A stretch of DNA of 64,000 bases from Verticillium longisporum (Eukaryota > Ascomycota > Sordariomycetes > Glomerellales > Plectosphaerellaceae): contig JAETXT010000015.1 in NCBI GenBank assembly GCA_019188255.1, positions 496,001 to 560,000 on the forward strand. The letters are read 5' to 3'. Under the pieces are notes generated by a model. It worked only from the letters and a program-made list of their open reading frames with translations, was not told where the DNA came from and did no database searches. A program made the position numbers and the translations under genes. This document shows, one piece after another, positions 34,655 through 46,085 of this stretch. Each line of letters opens with the position of its first letter. Position 1 is the first letter of the stretch.

Positions 34655-37600
34655 ATGCCATCGCGAATTCCTCCAAAACGCCATGCAGCATCGGCACCGG
34701 TACTGCCAACCACACCATCGTCATCGTCCGGCTGCGGGGGCTATGGGAAACACCCCTCTGCGCCATCATCGCTCGCCATGATATCCTCTCGCTCTACCTC
34801 CTCCACCCCAAGTCGGCCACCTCGTCACTCGCTTCGCGAAGTAGCCCACCTACCCTCGCTCGACATGCCTCTGATCTCGCACAGCCGCCCGTGGCTCCGC
34901 GCCGTGCCGCCGCCGCCGCTCGCTCTGTCCGGCCGGGCGCTGCTGCTCGTCCTGGCATGCCTCCTTCTCACAACTCGACCTGCCGACGCCGTTCAGATTC
35001 CTTTCTCGAATTGTCTCCCCGCTTCCTACAGAGTGTACGAGCCGCGTCTTCTGCAATGGACCCCGTTGTACGCCGATGCTCGCTTTGATACTGAGAGCGA
35101 AAACCACAATCTTCGTGTCATCGTTTGGGGAAATGTGACTGGCTCCCATTCTGGGGTCTCCCTCCCCCCGCCGGGCGACTCCCACTGGGGAGATCCCACA
35201 GACACCGAGGGCAAGATTGTCCGGCTTCCCAACGAACCCAACGCCAAGGTCACGGCGCTCAAGACGCAGGTCGAGATGCTCACATACCAACCCTTTGGCG
35301 CTCGTGAAGACTTTTGTAACAACAAGCTCGTGAACGCCTCCTGTCCCCTGGCGCCCATCTTCAACCAGACTGATGTGTAAGTTCATTGACTATCGAACAC
35401 CATGCTGTGCTTGCAGCTCGCCTCGGGCCGCCGCCGCTGACACTTGGGCCTCCTAGGACAAATCATTACGAATTGCCCTCTGTCAACATCAGCCATGACT
35501 TTTTCTCCTCCTATGCCTTTGCATCCTTCTCCGCGACCTTCCTCATTATTTACGGTGACGTTGCCGCTACTGACATTGGTTGTGTCTCTGCGACCATCAC
35601 CCCGGATCTTGGCCACCAGGCCGGCTTGATCAAATGGATGCCCTTTGCCATTTTGCTGTTCGTCGGCTTCGCTACCGTTCTGGCCAGCATGTACAGCCCC
35701 TGGGGCACCACTGACGTTCTGCGGTGGACCTCAAACTTTGGGCGCGACCAGGACTTGCTGCGTCTTGTCACGCCTGGCTTTGGCGACTGCCTGCAGTACA
35801 TCCAGTTTGTCGTTCTCACCGGATCGCTCACTCTGAGTTACCCTGGCTTCTACCAACCCATCGTCAGTCAAGCGAGCTGGTCAGCCTTGATGTTTAACGA
35901 GAGTTTTGTAGACAAGTCTCCCGGCTGGCCAGCCATCCAAGACGGCATCTACGTTACACAAGGCCATCATGGTCTGGAGCGCTTTGCGCACCTGGTCGGT
36001 ATGGGTGATGTCGAGGATATCTGGGTAGGCATGATGGTCTGGCTGCTGGTCATCATTGCCTCCGTCCTCGTGCTCATCCAGATAGGCTTTTTCGTTCTTT
36101 GGATCTACCGACTGATCAGCAGCACGACCGAGGAGGACCTGCGAGCGAAAAACTTGCCCTTCTCGATAGGCAACGTTGTCCGGGTCGTCTTCAACTTCTT
36201 CTTGCTGCCCATTGTCGCGCTCTCCACCTTTCAGCTTGTCGTTGCCGGCGAATCAGCCAACTTTGCCGTCGCCTTGGCTGTCATCACGCTGGTCATCCTC
36301 ATCGGGTTCACATGCTGGCTGCTTTACCTGATCATCACGACGAAGCCGAGGGCGGTCCTCTTTGACGATCTCCCAACCGTGCTCCTCTACGGGCCACTCT
36401 ACAACACGTATTCCGACGAGTCGGCCACGTTTGCCTTGGTTCCCGTCATGCTGACCTTTTTCCGAGGCATCGCCATTGGTGCGGTGCAGCCTTTTGGCAT
36501 CGCTCAGATTGTCTTGCTTGCCATCTGTGAGGTGGTGCAAGTCTTGACGCTACACGCATTTCGTCCCTTCCATCCTGCAACGTTCATGAACGCCTACCAC
36601 ACCATGTTCTCTGTTGTGAGGTTCATCACCGTCATGCTCATGGTTCCCTTCATCCCTGAGCTCGGAGTCACGGAAGGCCCCAAGGGTTGGATCGGCTACG
36701 CCATTTTGATTATCCACGCTGGCATCATTGTTCTCGGCTTCTTCTTGAACGCCCTGCAGACGTGCGTCGAAGTCATCGCCGGTCTGCTTGGCGCCGGTGG
36801 CGAGTGGCCTGGCCAGAGGTGGACTAGCCAAGATCTTCGGCATGCGCCAACTGCAGCGACGTACAATGGCTCGTCGCAACGGGCCATCTCGCCAAAGCAC
36901 GCTTTCGAGCACCGCCATGCTCGATGCCGACGAAGTGTCCAAAGCGGGCTACATACCCGCCGGGAGAGTGCGAAGTGAATCTCAGGGGAGCGCGTTCCTC
37001 CTGAGGAGCCAACAGCGAAGCTCTTCGGTTCTTGACAGCATCGACACGTACTCGGCCCCGCCCCGCAACTTTGATAGCGGCAGCAACTTGACACCGACGA
37101 CGCCTGGCGAGGCCAGCACCTTTTCGTTCCTACCCTCGCCCGGCGGAGCCACCCGCCCTCAGCCGGCTATGATTGCTGACCCCTCGGACCCCTACTACCG
37201 GCCACCTCGGCGCCGCGGCGACACTCTGACGGGATCCATCATGTCCGACAGACGCCGCGTTTCCATTGCTGACTCGAGACGATATAGTCAGCTTGCGCCA
37301 CAGCCAGCTGATAGCGGCGACCTGGCCGACGCCTTACCCGCGGATCAGGCAGAGCCTGGTGCGGCCCCCTCTCAGGTCCCCATCAGCCTGCTCCCACGCG
37401 CGGACTATGCAACACGAGAAGTCGATTTCTACTACGGCGTTCGCGGTCCAGCGCTGAACTCAGAGGCTCCAGGTCGCAGGCTCGGCACGGGGCCTGCGGA
37501 CCCGACTGGTCCCATGGCCTCTGCAGCCGGCTGGCTCAGGACGATGCTCGGCGGCAAGACAAAGGAGAAGGGCAAAGGATTCGAGGTTGTCCGCAGCGCA

Positions 37601-38398
37601 CGCATGCCAACCTCGATGCGTGCTCCCGGTGGCGAGTTCAGTGACAATCCTCCCCCTGAAGGAATTCCAGTGGCCATGGGTGTACTGAGGAACGGACCTA
37701 TCGATTCTGATGATGATTCTGACGATGCTGCTGCTGCTGCACCGACGAAGGATCAGAAGAAGACACCAACGAAGGCTGCGGCGCCACAAGACGATTTGTT
37801 GACGGGAGACGAGGGACGACGAAGCTCGGAGGAGACAGTGTCGGACCGATCGAGGTTACCAGATGCGCCTCCTGCGCTGCCAGGGCTGGATTACGGCGAC
37901 AGTTTCCACCTGCCCAGCCGAATCCCGTCGCAAGCTAGCCGACAGCCATCCCAGAGACAGAAGCCGAGGAACCTTGGCGTCGGCCCTGAGTCTGAGACGC
38001 CCGACATCCCCCGGAAAAGCTCGAAACGCCATTCGCAGGCCGAATTCGACCACTCCCCCACACCCTCCTTTAACCTAGTCCCGCCGACATCTCCGTCTCG
38101 TGGCCAGCCGCGACACGAAGCAGTCGACACATCCCCCAATCGACTGCCCTTTACAAGGACGGAATCGCAACGACGACGCCTCTCGGGCTCGTCGATGGAT
38201 GCTAGCGATCTCAGCCAAATCGACTTGAGCGGATCTCCCGACGATCGACCGACAAGTTTCGGTTACGTGCCACAACACAATATCAGCAGAATCGATCCAG
38301 ACCAGCAGAACCACGTGGACCTGCTAGGCGCATCGGCGGAACTCGTTGACGAGAGGGGCGCCTCGAGCCGCAGCTCACGAGATGAACGGGCGACATGA
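34655..38398 (+). CDS. TRP-like/Pkd2-Flc family membrane protein with ML-like domain
   Basis: Exons 34655-35376 and 35457-38398 flank an 80-nt intron. About 1220 residues are predicted. The lumenal ML-like domain starts after a hydrophobic signal (ALLLVLACLLLTTRPADA) with VQIPFSNCLPASYRV and contains paired cysteines and N-glycosylation sequons. About nine hydrophobic helices follow (35.5-36.8 kb, for example WMPFAILLFVGFATVLASMY and MMVWLLVIIASVLVLIQIGF), the region annotated as TRP in fungi. The tail is long, cytosolic and disordered, with the conserved block ADYATREVDFYYGVRGPALN. The family acts in calcium handling, FAD transport or wall integrity. The first in-frame ATG is 34655; ATG 34865 (MPLISHSRPWLRA) would put the signal near the N-terminus and may be the true start. 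The frame changes near 36795-36805 (GAGGE to SGLARGGLAKIFGM). Confidence 0.85.
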
Positions 38399-39253
38399 AC
38401 TGCCAGACAAAATATAATTACGATTTCCTTACTTGTATGTTTCTATCACAGAACAATCGACAGGGCAACCGGTCGGTGGGGCGACGGTGGCCAGCAGCAG
38501 CGAGGAGGCTCGCCAGAAGTCCTGAGTCCCAGGAGGCACAGGGCGTCCCAAGGGGTAGACTATGGAAGGGGGACAGGGGGACAACAGGGCTTTGGTGGCC
38601 AGCGGTCAGACCCTGGACCAACTCTTCGAGTCTTGCAAGCTGGCGACGGCGCACAAAAACACATGGCCGCATTGGCCGACGTATCTGACGGGGCGGCCAG
38701 TCTGATTCTTTTGCTATATTCCGCGGGCAGCGAAGCGACATGGACAGGGTGGAGAGTTTTCGAGTGACGTTGATTCATTCCAGCAACATGGCAACAGTAA
38801 CGGCCATAGAAACAAATAGCTACTTAATTCACGACTCAATGAACATGGCGTGTCGGCATGCGGATGTTGTTTCAATCGGTATAGGAACTTCTTAGCAGGA
38901 GGGGACAGGAGGTCAACAAATCAATGAGGTCGGGCAGTGATCACGATCTAAGTACCTTGCCTCAGGTAGGTACCTAGGTACTGTGTACCTTCCAAGCTAC
39001 CTACCCCGCAGAACCCCCGCCAGACTCGAAGAAGGCGCGATAAGATGCGATAAGAATTTTTCTTTGCAACAGGTCCAGCAGAGGCCCGCCGTCGTCACCA
39101 CCACGGCCAGCGACCAACGCAGTAGTAGCAGCAGCAGCAGCAGCAACCGGCGGAGTGTTCTGTCTTCTTTCACATACCTAGTCAGTCAAGGAGGCCCATC
39201 TTTCACGGCCCCTTTTCACCGACCGCAAGACTCACACATTTGCCGTGTATAGC
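38399..39253. other. Intergenic region upstream of ACL4
   Basis: This 855-nt stretch lies between the TRP-like stop and the ACL4 start. It has a dense GGTACC/TAGGTA cluster at 38951-39004 and an AGC trinucleotide tract around 39122-39145 close to the ACL4 start. No gene is seen. Confidence 0.5.
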
Positions 39254-40441
39254 ATGGCGCCCACACGACCCAGCAAGAAGAACAAGAAGCAGCAGCAAGC
39301 AACCGACGCCAAGAAGATGGACCCCAAGGTGCTGCTCGAGGCAGCGTCGGCCAAGCTCGAGGAGGGCGACCTCGAGAACGCCCTCGGCGCGGCGACGGCG
39401 GCTCTCCAGGCGACGGGCCCCGGCGGCGAGCTCGAGCTGCTCTGCACCAACATGATCGGGCAGATCTACGTCGAGGCCGGCGAGATTGACGACGCGCGGG
39501 CGGCGTTCACACGGGCCGTGGCGCTCGACAGCGACGGGTCGGCGGACGAGGCGCGCGGCGGCGGGCCGGAGAAGTTTCTGTGGCTGGCGCAGCTCAGCGA
39601 GGACGGCGGCCAGGACAGCGTGCGGTGGTTCGAGCGGGGCGCGGCGGCGCTGCGGGCGCAGATCCGGGCGCTCGACGAGACGGCGGGGCGGCGGACGGCG
39701 GAGCAGGAGGCGCCGCTCGAGGCGCGGAAGCGGCGGCTCGCCGGCACGCTGTGCGGCGTCGCCGAGGTGTACATGACGGACCTGTCGGGGGAGGCCGCCG
39801 CCGAGCAGCGCTGCGAGGCGCTCGTCACCGAGGCGACGCTCGTGGCCCCCGGCCTCGCCGAGGCCTGGCAGACGGTCGCCAACGTGCGCATCTCGCAGCA
39901 CAAGACGGACGAGGCCCGCGCCGCCCTCGCTCGCAGCCTCGACATCTGGCGCGGCCTGCCCGTCACCCACCCGGACGTGCCCGACTTTCCGACGCGCGTC
40001 AGCCTCGCGCGGCTGCTGCTCGAGGTCGACATGGAGGAGGAGAGCATCGAGGTGCTCGAGAAGCTCGTCGGCGACGACGACGAGAGCGTCGAGGCCTGGT
40101 ACCTCGGCGGCTGGGGCCAGTACATCTCGGGCGACAAGCTGAAGCAAGCCGAGGCCGAGGGCACCAAGTCGACGACGACGACGACGACGACGACGGCGGC
40201 CGCCGGCGCCGACGAGGATGACGACTGGCGCGCCGTGTGGCGGTCAGCGCGCCAATGGCTGACCGTCTGCCTCAAGCTCTACGAGCAGCAGGAGTACGAG
40301 GACGAGAAGCTCGGCGAGCACGCGAGGCAGCTGCTCGAGGCCATCACCAAGGAGCTCGGCCCCGCGGCAGAGAACGAGGCGGACGAGGTGTGGGAGGACG
40401 ACAGCGATGACGAGGAGGAGGATCAGGAGATGGCGGGCTGA
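39254..40441 (+). CDS. ACL4: TPR protein, Acl4-type dedicated chaperone of ribosomal protein L4
   Basis: An intronless 395-residue protein. The N-terminus MAPTRPSKKNKKQQQ is basic, followed by tetratricopeptide-like helix pairs: DPKVLLEAASAKLEEGDLEN (about 24), MIGQIYVEAGEIDDARAAFT (about 70), PGLAEAWQTVANVRISQHKT (about 200) and DESVEAWYLGGWGQYISGDK (about 280). The C-terminus is strongly acidic (EVWEDDSDDEEEDQEMAG). Yeast Acl4 is a TPR protein of similar size and acidic tail that captures nascent Rpl4; the match in architecture is good but the assignment rests on that alone. A GC-rich repeat encodes eight threonines at about 305, before AAAGADEDDDW. The TPR repeats are certain, the Acl4 identity likely. 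GIR2 is convergent downstream, and PUF6, another 60S factor, lies beyond. Confidence 0.8.
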   Translation: MAPTRPSKKNKKQQQATDAKKMDPKVLLEAASAKLEEGDLENALGAATAALQATGPGGELELLCTNMIGQIYVEAGEIDDARAAFTRAVALDSDGSADEARGGGPEKFLWLAQLSEDGGQDSVRWFERGAAALRAQIRALDETAGRRTAEQEAPLEARKRRLAGTLCGVAEVYMTDLSGEAAAEQRCEALVTEATLVAPGLAEAWQTVANVRISQHKTDEARAALARSLDIWRGLPVTHPDVPDFPTRVSLARLLLEVDMEEESIEVLEKLVGDDDESVEAWYLGGWGQYISGDKLKQAEAEGTKSTTTTTTTTAAAGADEDDDWRAVWRSARQWLTVCLKLYEQQEYEDEKLGEHARQLLEAITKELGPAAENEADEVWEDDSDDEEEDQEMAG

Positions 40442-40770
40442 GTCTGCCAGCGTTCGGGGAATAAAAATACATGAAGTAGTGGCCGTGCAGAGTTGTCTCT
40501 GGTATGATCAGGGGGAGTCGGGGCGTTCAAAAGATGACTATAAACAAGCAGCACACACACACACACACACACATTAACAGCGAGTCATGACGGCAGGTGC
40601 TGCTGCATCGTCAAAACGATAGAGTCTCTCGCAAATAGATCACTGAAACGCAACCCAATCTTCTGGCGTTTTTTTGTCCTCTTCCTTTCTCTGCATTCTC
40701 ATCATCATCACTAGGTATCCAAAACGCCGGGGTTTTTTTTTCCTCTATTGCATTGATGCACAAAAACTGG
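40442..40770. other. Convergent 3' interval ACL4/GIR2 with (CA)n repeat
   Basis: These 329 nt lie between facing stop codons. A perfect CA dinucleotide microsatellite of about ten copies is at 40552-40572. T-rich stretches near 40670 and 40733 probably belong to the GIR2 3' UTR. No gene is seen. Confidence 0.6.
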
Positions 40771-41631
40771 CTACGCCGCCTCCACCTTGAGCTTCTCCAC
40801 GCCCTCGGTCAGACCGCCGTCCTCGTCATCGCCCTCGTCATACGTCACCTTGCCGACGAGGCCGCCCTCCCAGAGCTGCCTGCCCGTCATCCTGACGGGC
40901 TCCTTGACCTTTGCCTTTTTCAGCTCGGCCAGCCTCTCCTCCTCCAGCTGCAGGCGGGCCTCGTCCATCTCGCGCCGGAAATCGTCGCGCCAGCGCAGAA
41001 ACGTCTCGGGCGTGACGGGGGTGCCCTGGAACTTCTTGTTCTCCTCGCGCTCGGCCGCCATGACGGCCTCCTCGCGGCGGCGCTCGACGGCGGCCTTGCG
41101 GTCGGCAATGAGCTGCTCGGCGGCGTCCTTGAGGGTGGCGTACAGCGAGAAGACCATGGCGACGCCGAGGTTCTCCTCGACCGTCTCGCCGAGGGACGCC
41201 AGCAGCGCCGCCTTGTCGTCGGCGACGGAGAAGTGCGGGTGCGGCGCGCCGGCCTGCTGCTCCGGGTTGAGGTCGAGAAAGGGGGCCTCGTCGGGGTAGG
41301 CCCCGGGGTAGCGGACGTGGAGGAGCATGGTCGGGGGTTCGGGGGCGTCCTCCTCGCCGACGACGTCGAGGACGACCTTTATCCTGAATTCCGTCTCGGA
41401 GATGTCTGTCGGACAAGAAGGGGGGGAAGGGTCAGCACGTGTCACTACCTGCGTGGCCTTGCGCCAGCTGCGCAGCCGCGCCCCTGGAGCAGCTGCGGCG
41501 TCGCATGTTGTGGCCTCGAGAAGAGAGGGCGCAGGCCATGGGTCGTCATGGCGGGGTAGCTGACCTGTGATTTCTTCGGGAAAGATGGACTCGAGCACCT
41601 CGCGCTCCTCGACCTGTTCTTCGCGGCCCAT
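40771..41631 (-). CDS. GIR2: RWD-domain protein, Gir2/RWDD1 homologue
   Basis: Exons 41631-41565 and 41405-40771 flank a 159-nt intron and encode 233 residues, near the family size. The RWD domain spans about residues 1-125: EREVLESIFPEEIT, ETEFRIKVVLDV, then the signature YPGAYPDEAPFLDL with the RWD YPxxxP pattern. A charged helical region (ADRKAAVERRREEAVMAAER) and the DFRP-like tail FLRWRDDFRREMDEARLQLEE, then KEPVRMTGRQLWEGGL, are typical of RWDD1/Gir2. In yeast, Gir2 binds the GTPase Rbg2 and Gcn1 on translating ribosomes and damps Gcn2 activation. The frame is intact. The gene is convergent with ACL4 and divergent from PUF6. Confidence 0.9.
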   Translation of the reverse strand: MGREEQVEEREVLESIFPEEITGQLPRHDDPWPAPSLLEATTCDAAAAPGARLRSWRKATQVVTRADPSPPSCPTDISETEFRIKVVLDVVGEEDAPEPPTMLLHVRYPGAYPDEAPFLDLNPEQQAGAPHPHFSVADDKAALLASLGETVEENLGVAMVFSLYATLKDAAEQLIADRKAAVERRREEAVMAAEREENKKFQGTPVTPETFLRWRDDFRREMDEARLQLEEERLAELKKAKVKEPVRMTGRQLWEGGLVGKVTYDEGDDEDGGLTEGVEKLKVEAA

Positions 41632-42666
41632 GGTGATGGTTGGGCCAGTTGCTCTGACGCCGTGTTGGGGGTCTGGTAACGAGCCGCAGCTGGGAATGGG
41701 AGGATATGATGGGGGGATTGAGTCTGCTGGGTTCGAAGAGACGCCGTTGCTCCTCGCTGGAGTCGAGTCGGTCGTGGTCGGGTGCTGATGATCGCACACA
41801 GGGTGAGCCCCTCTTTGGGTCCATCATAATGTGTCGGTCAGCTCAGCAACTCTGATTGCACGTCACTTGCTCGCTCAAATGAATCATCTTGTCTACTCCG
41901 AGAGACTGTATCAATACGCATTGGATTTTTCTGTTCTGCCATTGCAAAAGACGAGTTGTTCTGCCCAAGGCCATCTCAGTCGTACATCTTCTTCTGGGCG
42001 GCATCAGTGTATGGGCAGTGCCTACTCATAGTGAGTGCCTCTTTTTCACAGGGCAGGGACGACCGCCGCAGCAAGTAAAAAGCGTATGGTTGGTATTAAG
42101 GTGGATAAGAGTTGTTGTAACTGGCTTAGTTTGCGGCCGACGTGCCCCCAGGGCTACGTTCAATAGTGCCTGCTGACTAACTGAATCAGAGCAGTGCCTT
42201 CCTCCACAAGTGACCAAACTGAGGTGTGTAATGAAAAGACGGCTGCATCGCTCCAAATTGGGCCATACTGGGAAATAATGTCTCAACAGTGTATTAGCAA
42301 TGCAGAGACCAATAAATACAATGTCCATCCGACCATACCCTTCCATCACGACACTGTCTATTTCTACACGACGCTGCATCCTGTCTCTCTGCGCTTTCCA
42401 CTTATCACTTTTGGTTCTTATCGCTGGAGGGGGTGACCAGAAATGGCTAGCGCAGCGCTCACCGCCCGGCAATTGAACAAAAAATTTGGTCCCCAGACGC
42501 CCGTCTCCGTCTCCGTCTCCAGTCGGTCTCCCCCCCCATCGAGTCTGCTCGCAGCGGGTTTGAAGGACAAGGACTGCCTCCCGCTGGTATCAACGATCTT
42601 CAGAATCCCCCCCCTCTTCGCCCTCGATCGAAAAGCCACCTCGACCGCTCCTTGTTTGAGATCAAA
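41632..42666. promoter_or_regulatory. Divergent promoter interval GIR2/PUF6
   Basis: About 1035 nt separate the opposed start codons. The part next to PUF6 (42430-42666) is CT-rich with repeated CCGTCTC words, presumably its leader. The middle is AT-richer and shows no gene, tRNA or repeat I can name. Confidence 0.5.
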
Positions 42667-44852
42667 ATGGCGACCAAGGCTGCCGCCACCGGAAGCAAGC
42701 GAAAGGCTGGCCCCATGGGCAAGGCCACCTCCGACAAGTCGGCCAAGAAGGTCAAGACGGACGCCCCCAAGAAGAAGAAGGCTGCCCCCGTCGAGAGCCC
42801 CGCCGACAGCAGCGACGACTTTGACGGCATCGACGACGACGAGTCTGACGGCGGCGCCAAACTCGAGCAATCGCCCCCGCAGAAGAAGAAGTACGACGCC
42901 GGCGCCAAGGCCAAGGCCGACAACATCACTGGCGTCGGAAAGCCCGTCATCAGTACGCCCACCACGCCCTCCCAACACACAAGAGAGACAAAATTGCTAA
43001 CTGACCACCAGCGGAATCTTCCAAGGAGGCCCACGCTCTCCAGAAGAAGCTGGCCCGCGAGCGCAAGGCCGCCAAGCCTCTCGGCGATGAAGTCCAACGG
43101 ACCAAGAAGATCTGGGAGCGCCTGAGGAGAAAGTCCCACGTCCCCTCGGAGGAGAGGAAACAGCTGCTCGAGGAGCTCTTCACCATCATCACCGGCCGCG
43201 TCAAGGACTTTGTCCTCAAGCACGACGCCGTGCGCGCCGTGCAGACGGCCATCAAGTACTCCAACGCCGCCCAGAGGAAGCAGATTTGCACCGAGCTCCA
43301 GGGCACCTTCTCCCAGCTCGCCGAGAGCCGATACGCCAAGTTCCTCATCGCCAAGCTCGTCGTCCAGAAGGAGCCCGAGATCAGGGACATGATCATCCCC
43401 GAGTTCTACGGCAGGGTTCGCCGTCTCATCAACCACCCCGAGGCCTCGTGGATCCTCGACGACATTTACCGCCAGGTCGCCAGCAAGGAGCAGAAGGCCA
43501 TCCTCCTGCGCGAGTGGTACGGCCCCGAGTTTGCCCTGCTCGAGCGCAACAAGGACGAGAAGCCGACCTCGGACCTCGCCGTCATTCTCGACGAGTCCCC
43601 CAGCAAGAGGGGGCCCATCATGAAGACGCTGTGCGACATGATCAACTCGCTGGTGCAGAAGAAGATGACCGGTTTCACCATGCTCCACGACGCCATGCTG
43701 CAGTATTTCCTCAACATCAAGCCTGGCAGCGACGAGCACACGGCCTTCCTCGACCTGCTCCGCGACGACGAGAGCGGCGACCTCTTCAAGAACATGGCCT
43801 TTACCCGCTCCGGCTCGCGTCTCGCGTGCCTCCTCCTCGCCCACGGTTCCTCCAAGGACCGAAGGAACATCCTCAAGGTCTACAAGGACAACTTTGTCCT
43901 CATGTCCGGCGACGCCAATGCCCACATGGTCATCCTCACGGCGTTTGACGTGATTGACGACACAAAGATGACGTCCAAGGTCATCTTCTCTGAACTCATC
44001 GGCGACGACGAAGAAAAGGTCGCCGAGAACATCATCGCGTCCATGAACAACCAGTACGCCCGGGCAACGCTGATGTACCCCATCGAGGGTCAGTCCAAGG
44101 CCCTGTTCCTCTCCAACATGAGCGACGACAAGGCCATCCTCCAGGAGGTGCACGAGATCCGCAAGACGACGAGTAAGAAGGACGATGACATTCGACGCGC
44201 AGAGCTGGCAGCCGTCCTGGCACCATCCCTCCTCCGCACCATTGCCGCCGCCGCCCCAACGCTGCTGGCCGACTCGTTCGGCTGCCACATCGTCACCGAG
44301 GTCCTCCTGTCCGTCGGGGGCGACAAGACGAAGGCGCTCGAGGCCGTCGCCGCCGTCGCCGAGGGCGACCCCACCGCCGAGCCCATGGAGCTCGACCACC
44401 ACGTCGCGCAGCAGGCCCACGTGTCGCAGACGGCCTGGGGCGGCCGCGCGCTCAAGACGCTCATCGCCGGCGGCAAGTACAACAAGCAGACGGGCAAGGT
44501 GGAGCAGGTCGAGCCCCCGCTCAAGTTTGCCGACGCGCTGTACCCCGTCATCGAGGACCACGTCGTTCAGTGGGCCACGGGCCCCAGCTCGCTCGTGGTG
44601 CTCGCGCTTCTCGAGAGCCCCGACTTTAGCCACGGCAAGGAGCTCAAGGCGACGCTCAAGAAGAGCAAGAAGCAGCTGCAGGCTGCCGCGACGGAAGAGA
44701 CGGCGGAGCAGAAGGCCAGGCGCGAGGCCGACGCGGCGGAGGAGGACAGCGACAAGGGTGACAAGAAGGCCAAAAAGGCAAAGAAGGGCGGCGCCAAGCC
44801 CGAGAGGCCAGTAGGCAACTCTGGCACCAGACTGCTGCTGGAAAACTTGTAA
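42667..44852 (+). CDS. PUF6: Pumilio-family protein Puf6 (60S biogenesis and mRNA repression)
   Basis: Exons 42667-42952 and 43012-44852 flank a 59-nt intron and encode 708 residues. A lysine-rich nuclear/nucleolar N-terminus (SKRKAGPMGKATSDKSAKKV) and an acidic patch (SSDDFDGIDDDESDGG) precede atypical Puf repeats (about 130-450: KDFVLKHDAVRAVQTAIKYS, LAESRYAKFLIAKLV, FTMLHDAMLQYFLNI and SGSRLACLLLAHGSSKDRRN). A CPL domain (about 480-620, SDDKAILQEVHEIRKTTSKK and LLADSFGCHIVTEVLLS) and a lysine-rich tail follow. This arrangement is that of Puf6/PUM3, which works in 7S pre-rRNA processing and 60S assembly and represses ASH1 mRNA in yeast, rather than classical Pumilio. The start MATKAAATGSK is the first ATG after the leader. 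The long open frame on the opposite strand is a composition artefact. The frame is intact. Confidence 0.95.
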
Positions 44853-46085
44853 GGAAGGCGTTGTTGCGTTGTGGGGACGACGGCTGGCGCAGTTTGTTGG
44901 TTTGGTAAAAATGTGTATGTATTGAGGACAAGCCAGAGGATCTTGTCGCGGCAAATGGCAATCAGCCACTCGAATAGAGTCTTGTGGGTGACACGGATAC
45001 CCCCCCCCTTATTATGTCACTGTATCATCTCACGGCGCGGTTGTCCTGCTTTTGTTTTGGTGCGGCCTGTGATGCCTCTCCAGGTGCGTACGTCCTGACA
45101 GGAGCCCAGCCAGCGTCACTCGTCGTGCGGTCTCCCGGTGGATCGAGTTTGTGACGAGCCATTGGATGAGCTGAGCTGTCAATCGTCGTTTCGGTGCAAT
45201 GCTACATGAGACATGGTGTACGAGAGTGACACTTGGACGCTCAGGAGAGTTGTTGCCCTGGCAAGGTAGTTGGACGTGCCCTGCTCGTAGTGAGCTGCGA
45301 GGTAAGGAGACAAACATGTTGCTCGCTCGTCAATGAACGGCAATAATGCATATTTGCTGCTGTCATAGCGCTGTATATGGCAATACCGTCCAAGGTGGTG
45401 ATTAAAAATGTCACACTCATTTGCTGGCGAACTTAGCGGGTTATCATCTCGTTGAATGCCGACTTGGTCGCGTTTAACTAGCTGGTACGTTGTCCATCAG
45501 CTCTCTAGGACGCATGCCACGCTTCTATGTGCTTGTCACAGCAATCTGCCTAGGTACCTACCTACCTTAAGGTAGGTACGCGCTTGAAGCAAAGTCGGAA
45601 CACGGTGTGCTGCTCTACCACGGTACCTACTTCCGCACCTTCCCGGGCAGTACAAACCAGCGTTCCTGCCACCCTTCGACCAGACTGCCCGTAGAAACAG
45701 GTTGTTGCTTCCCACAACAGCCTCATACGACTCTCCTCCCACAACTCTTCTTCTATTTTGCCCATCGACGGCACTTCAAAGTGTTCTGATCAGGCCAACT
45801 CGAAGCCCTGGAACCTAAATCATTCACTGCCCCTCAGTCTGACAACAACATCGTCCTCTAAGGGTTTTCGTAACTTCCCATACTGGACGTAGACGACACT
45901 CCTGTTCTTTCCTTTCTCCGGCTATTCCTCTCGCGTCCCCTCTCAAGCTACGAAACGGAGGAAATATTCCAGAGCTTGTACACTTCACATGCAACGACCG
46001 ACCTGAGCGGCATGCAACTACCCATCGTCGCTTGTTGCTGCATACCAATATCACCCTCAACCAGCCCACAACCAAATACAACGCC
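44853..46085. other. Intergenic region between PUF6 and the cysteine-rich membrane protein gene
   Basis: This 1233-nt stretch has no supported gene. It has the clearest GGTACCT cluster of the window (45549-45580), including a perfect 20-nt palindrome, with another copy at 45620-45630. The right 250 nt are pyrimidine-rich and look like the leader of the next gene. Confidence 0.5.
45559..45578. repeat. Perfect 20-nt palindrome TACCTACC-TTAA-GGTAGGTA
   Basis: Eight-base arms surround a self-complementary TTAA. It is embedded in a longer run of ACCT repeats, in the promoter-side interval upstream of the membrane protein gene. Related words occur at many other intergenic sites in the window. Confidence 0.9.

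Noticed and set aside
39203..40275. Long minus-strand frames over ACL4
   Set aside because: They come from extreme GC3 in the TPR gene and have Arg/Ser/Leu-rich nonsense composition.
42600..44969. 789-codon open frame on the minus strand opposite PUF6
   Set aside because: It is an antisense shadow of GC-rich codons with no domain; the plus strand has clear Puf repeats, a CPL domain and a clean intron.
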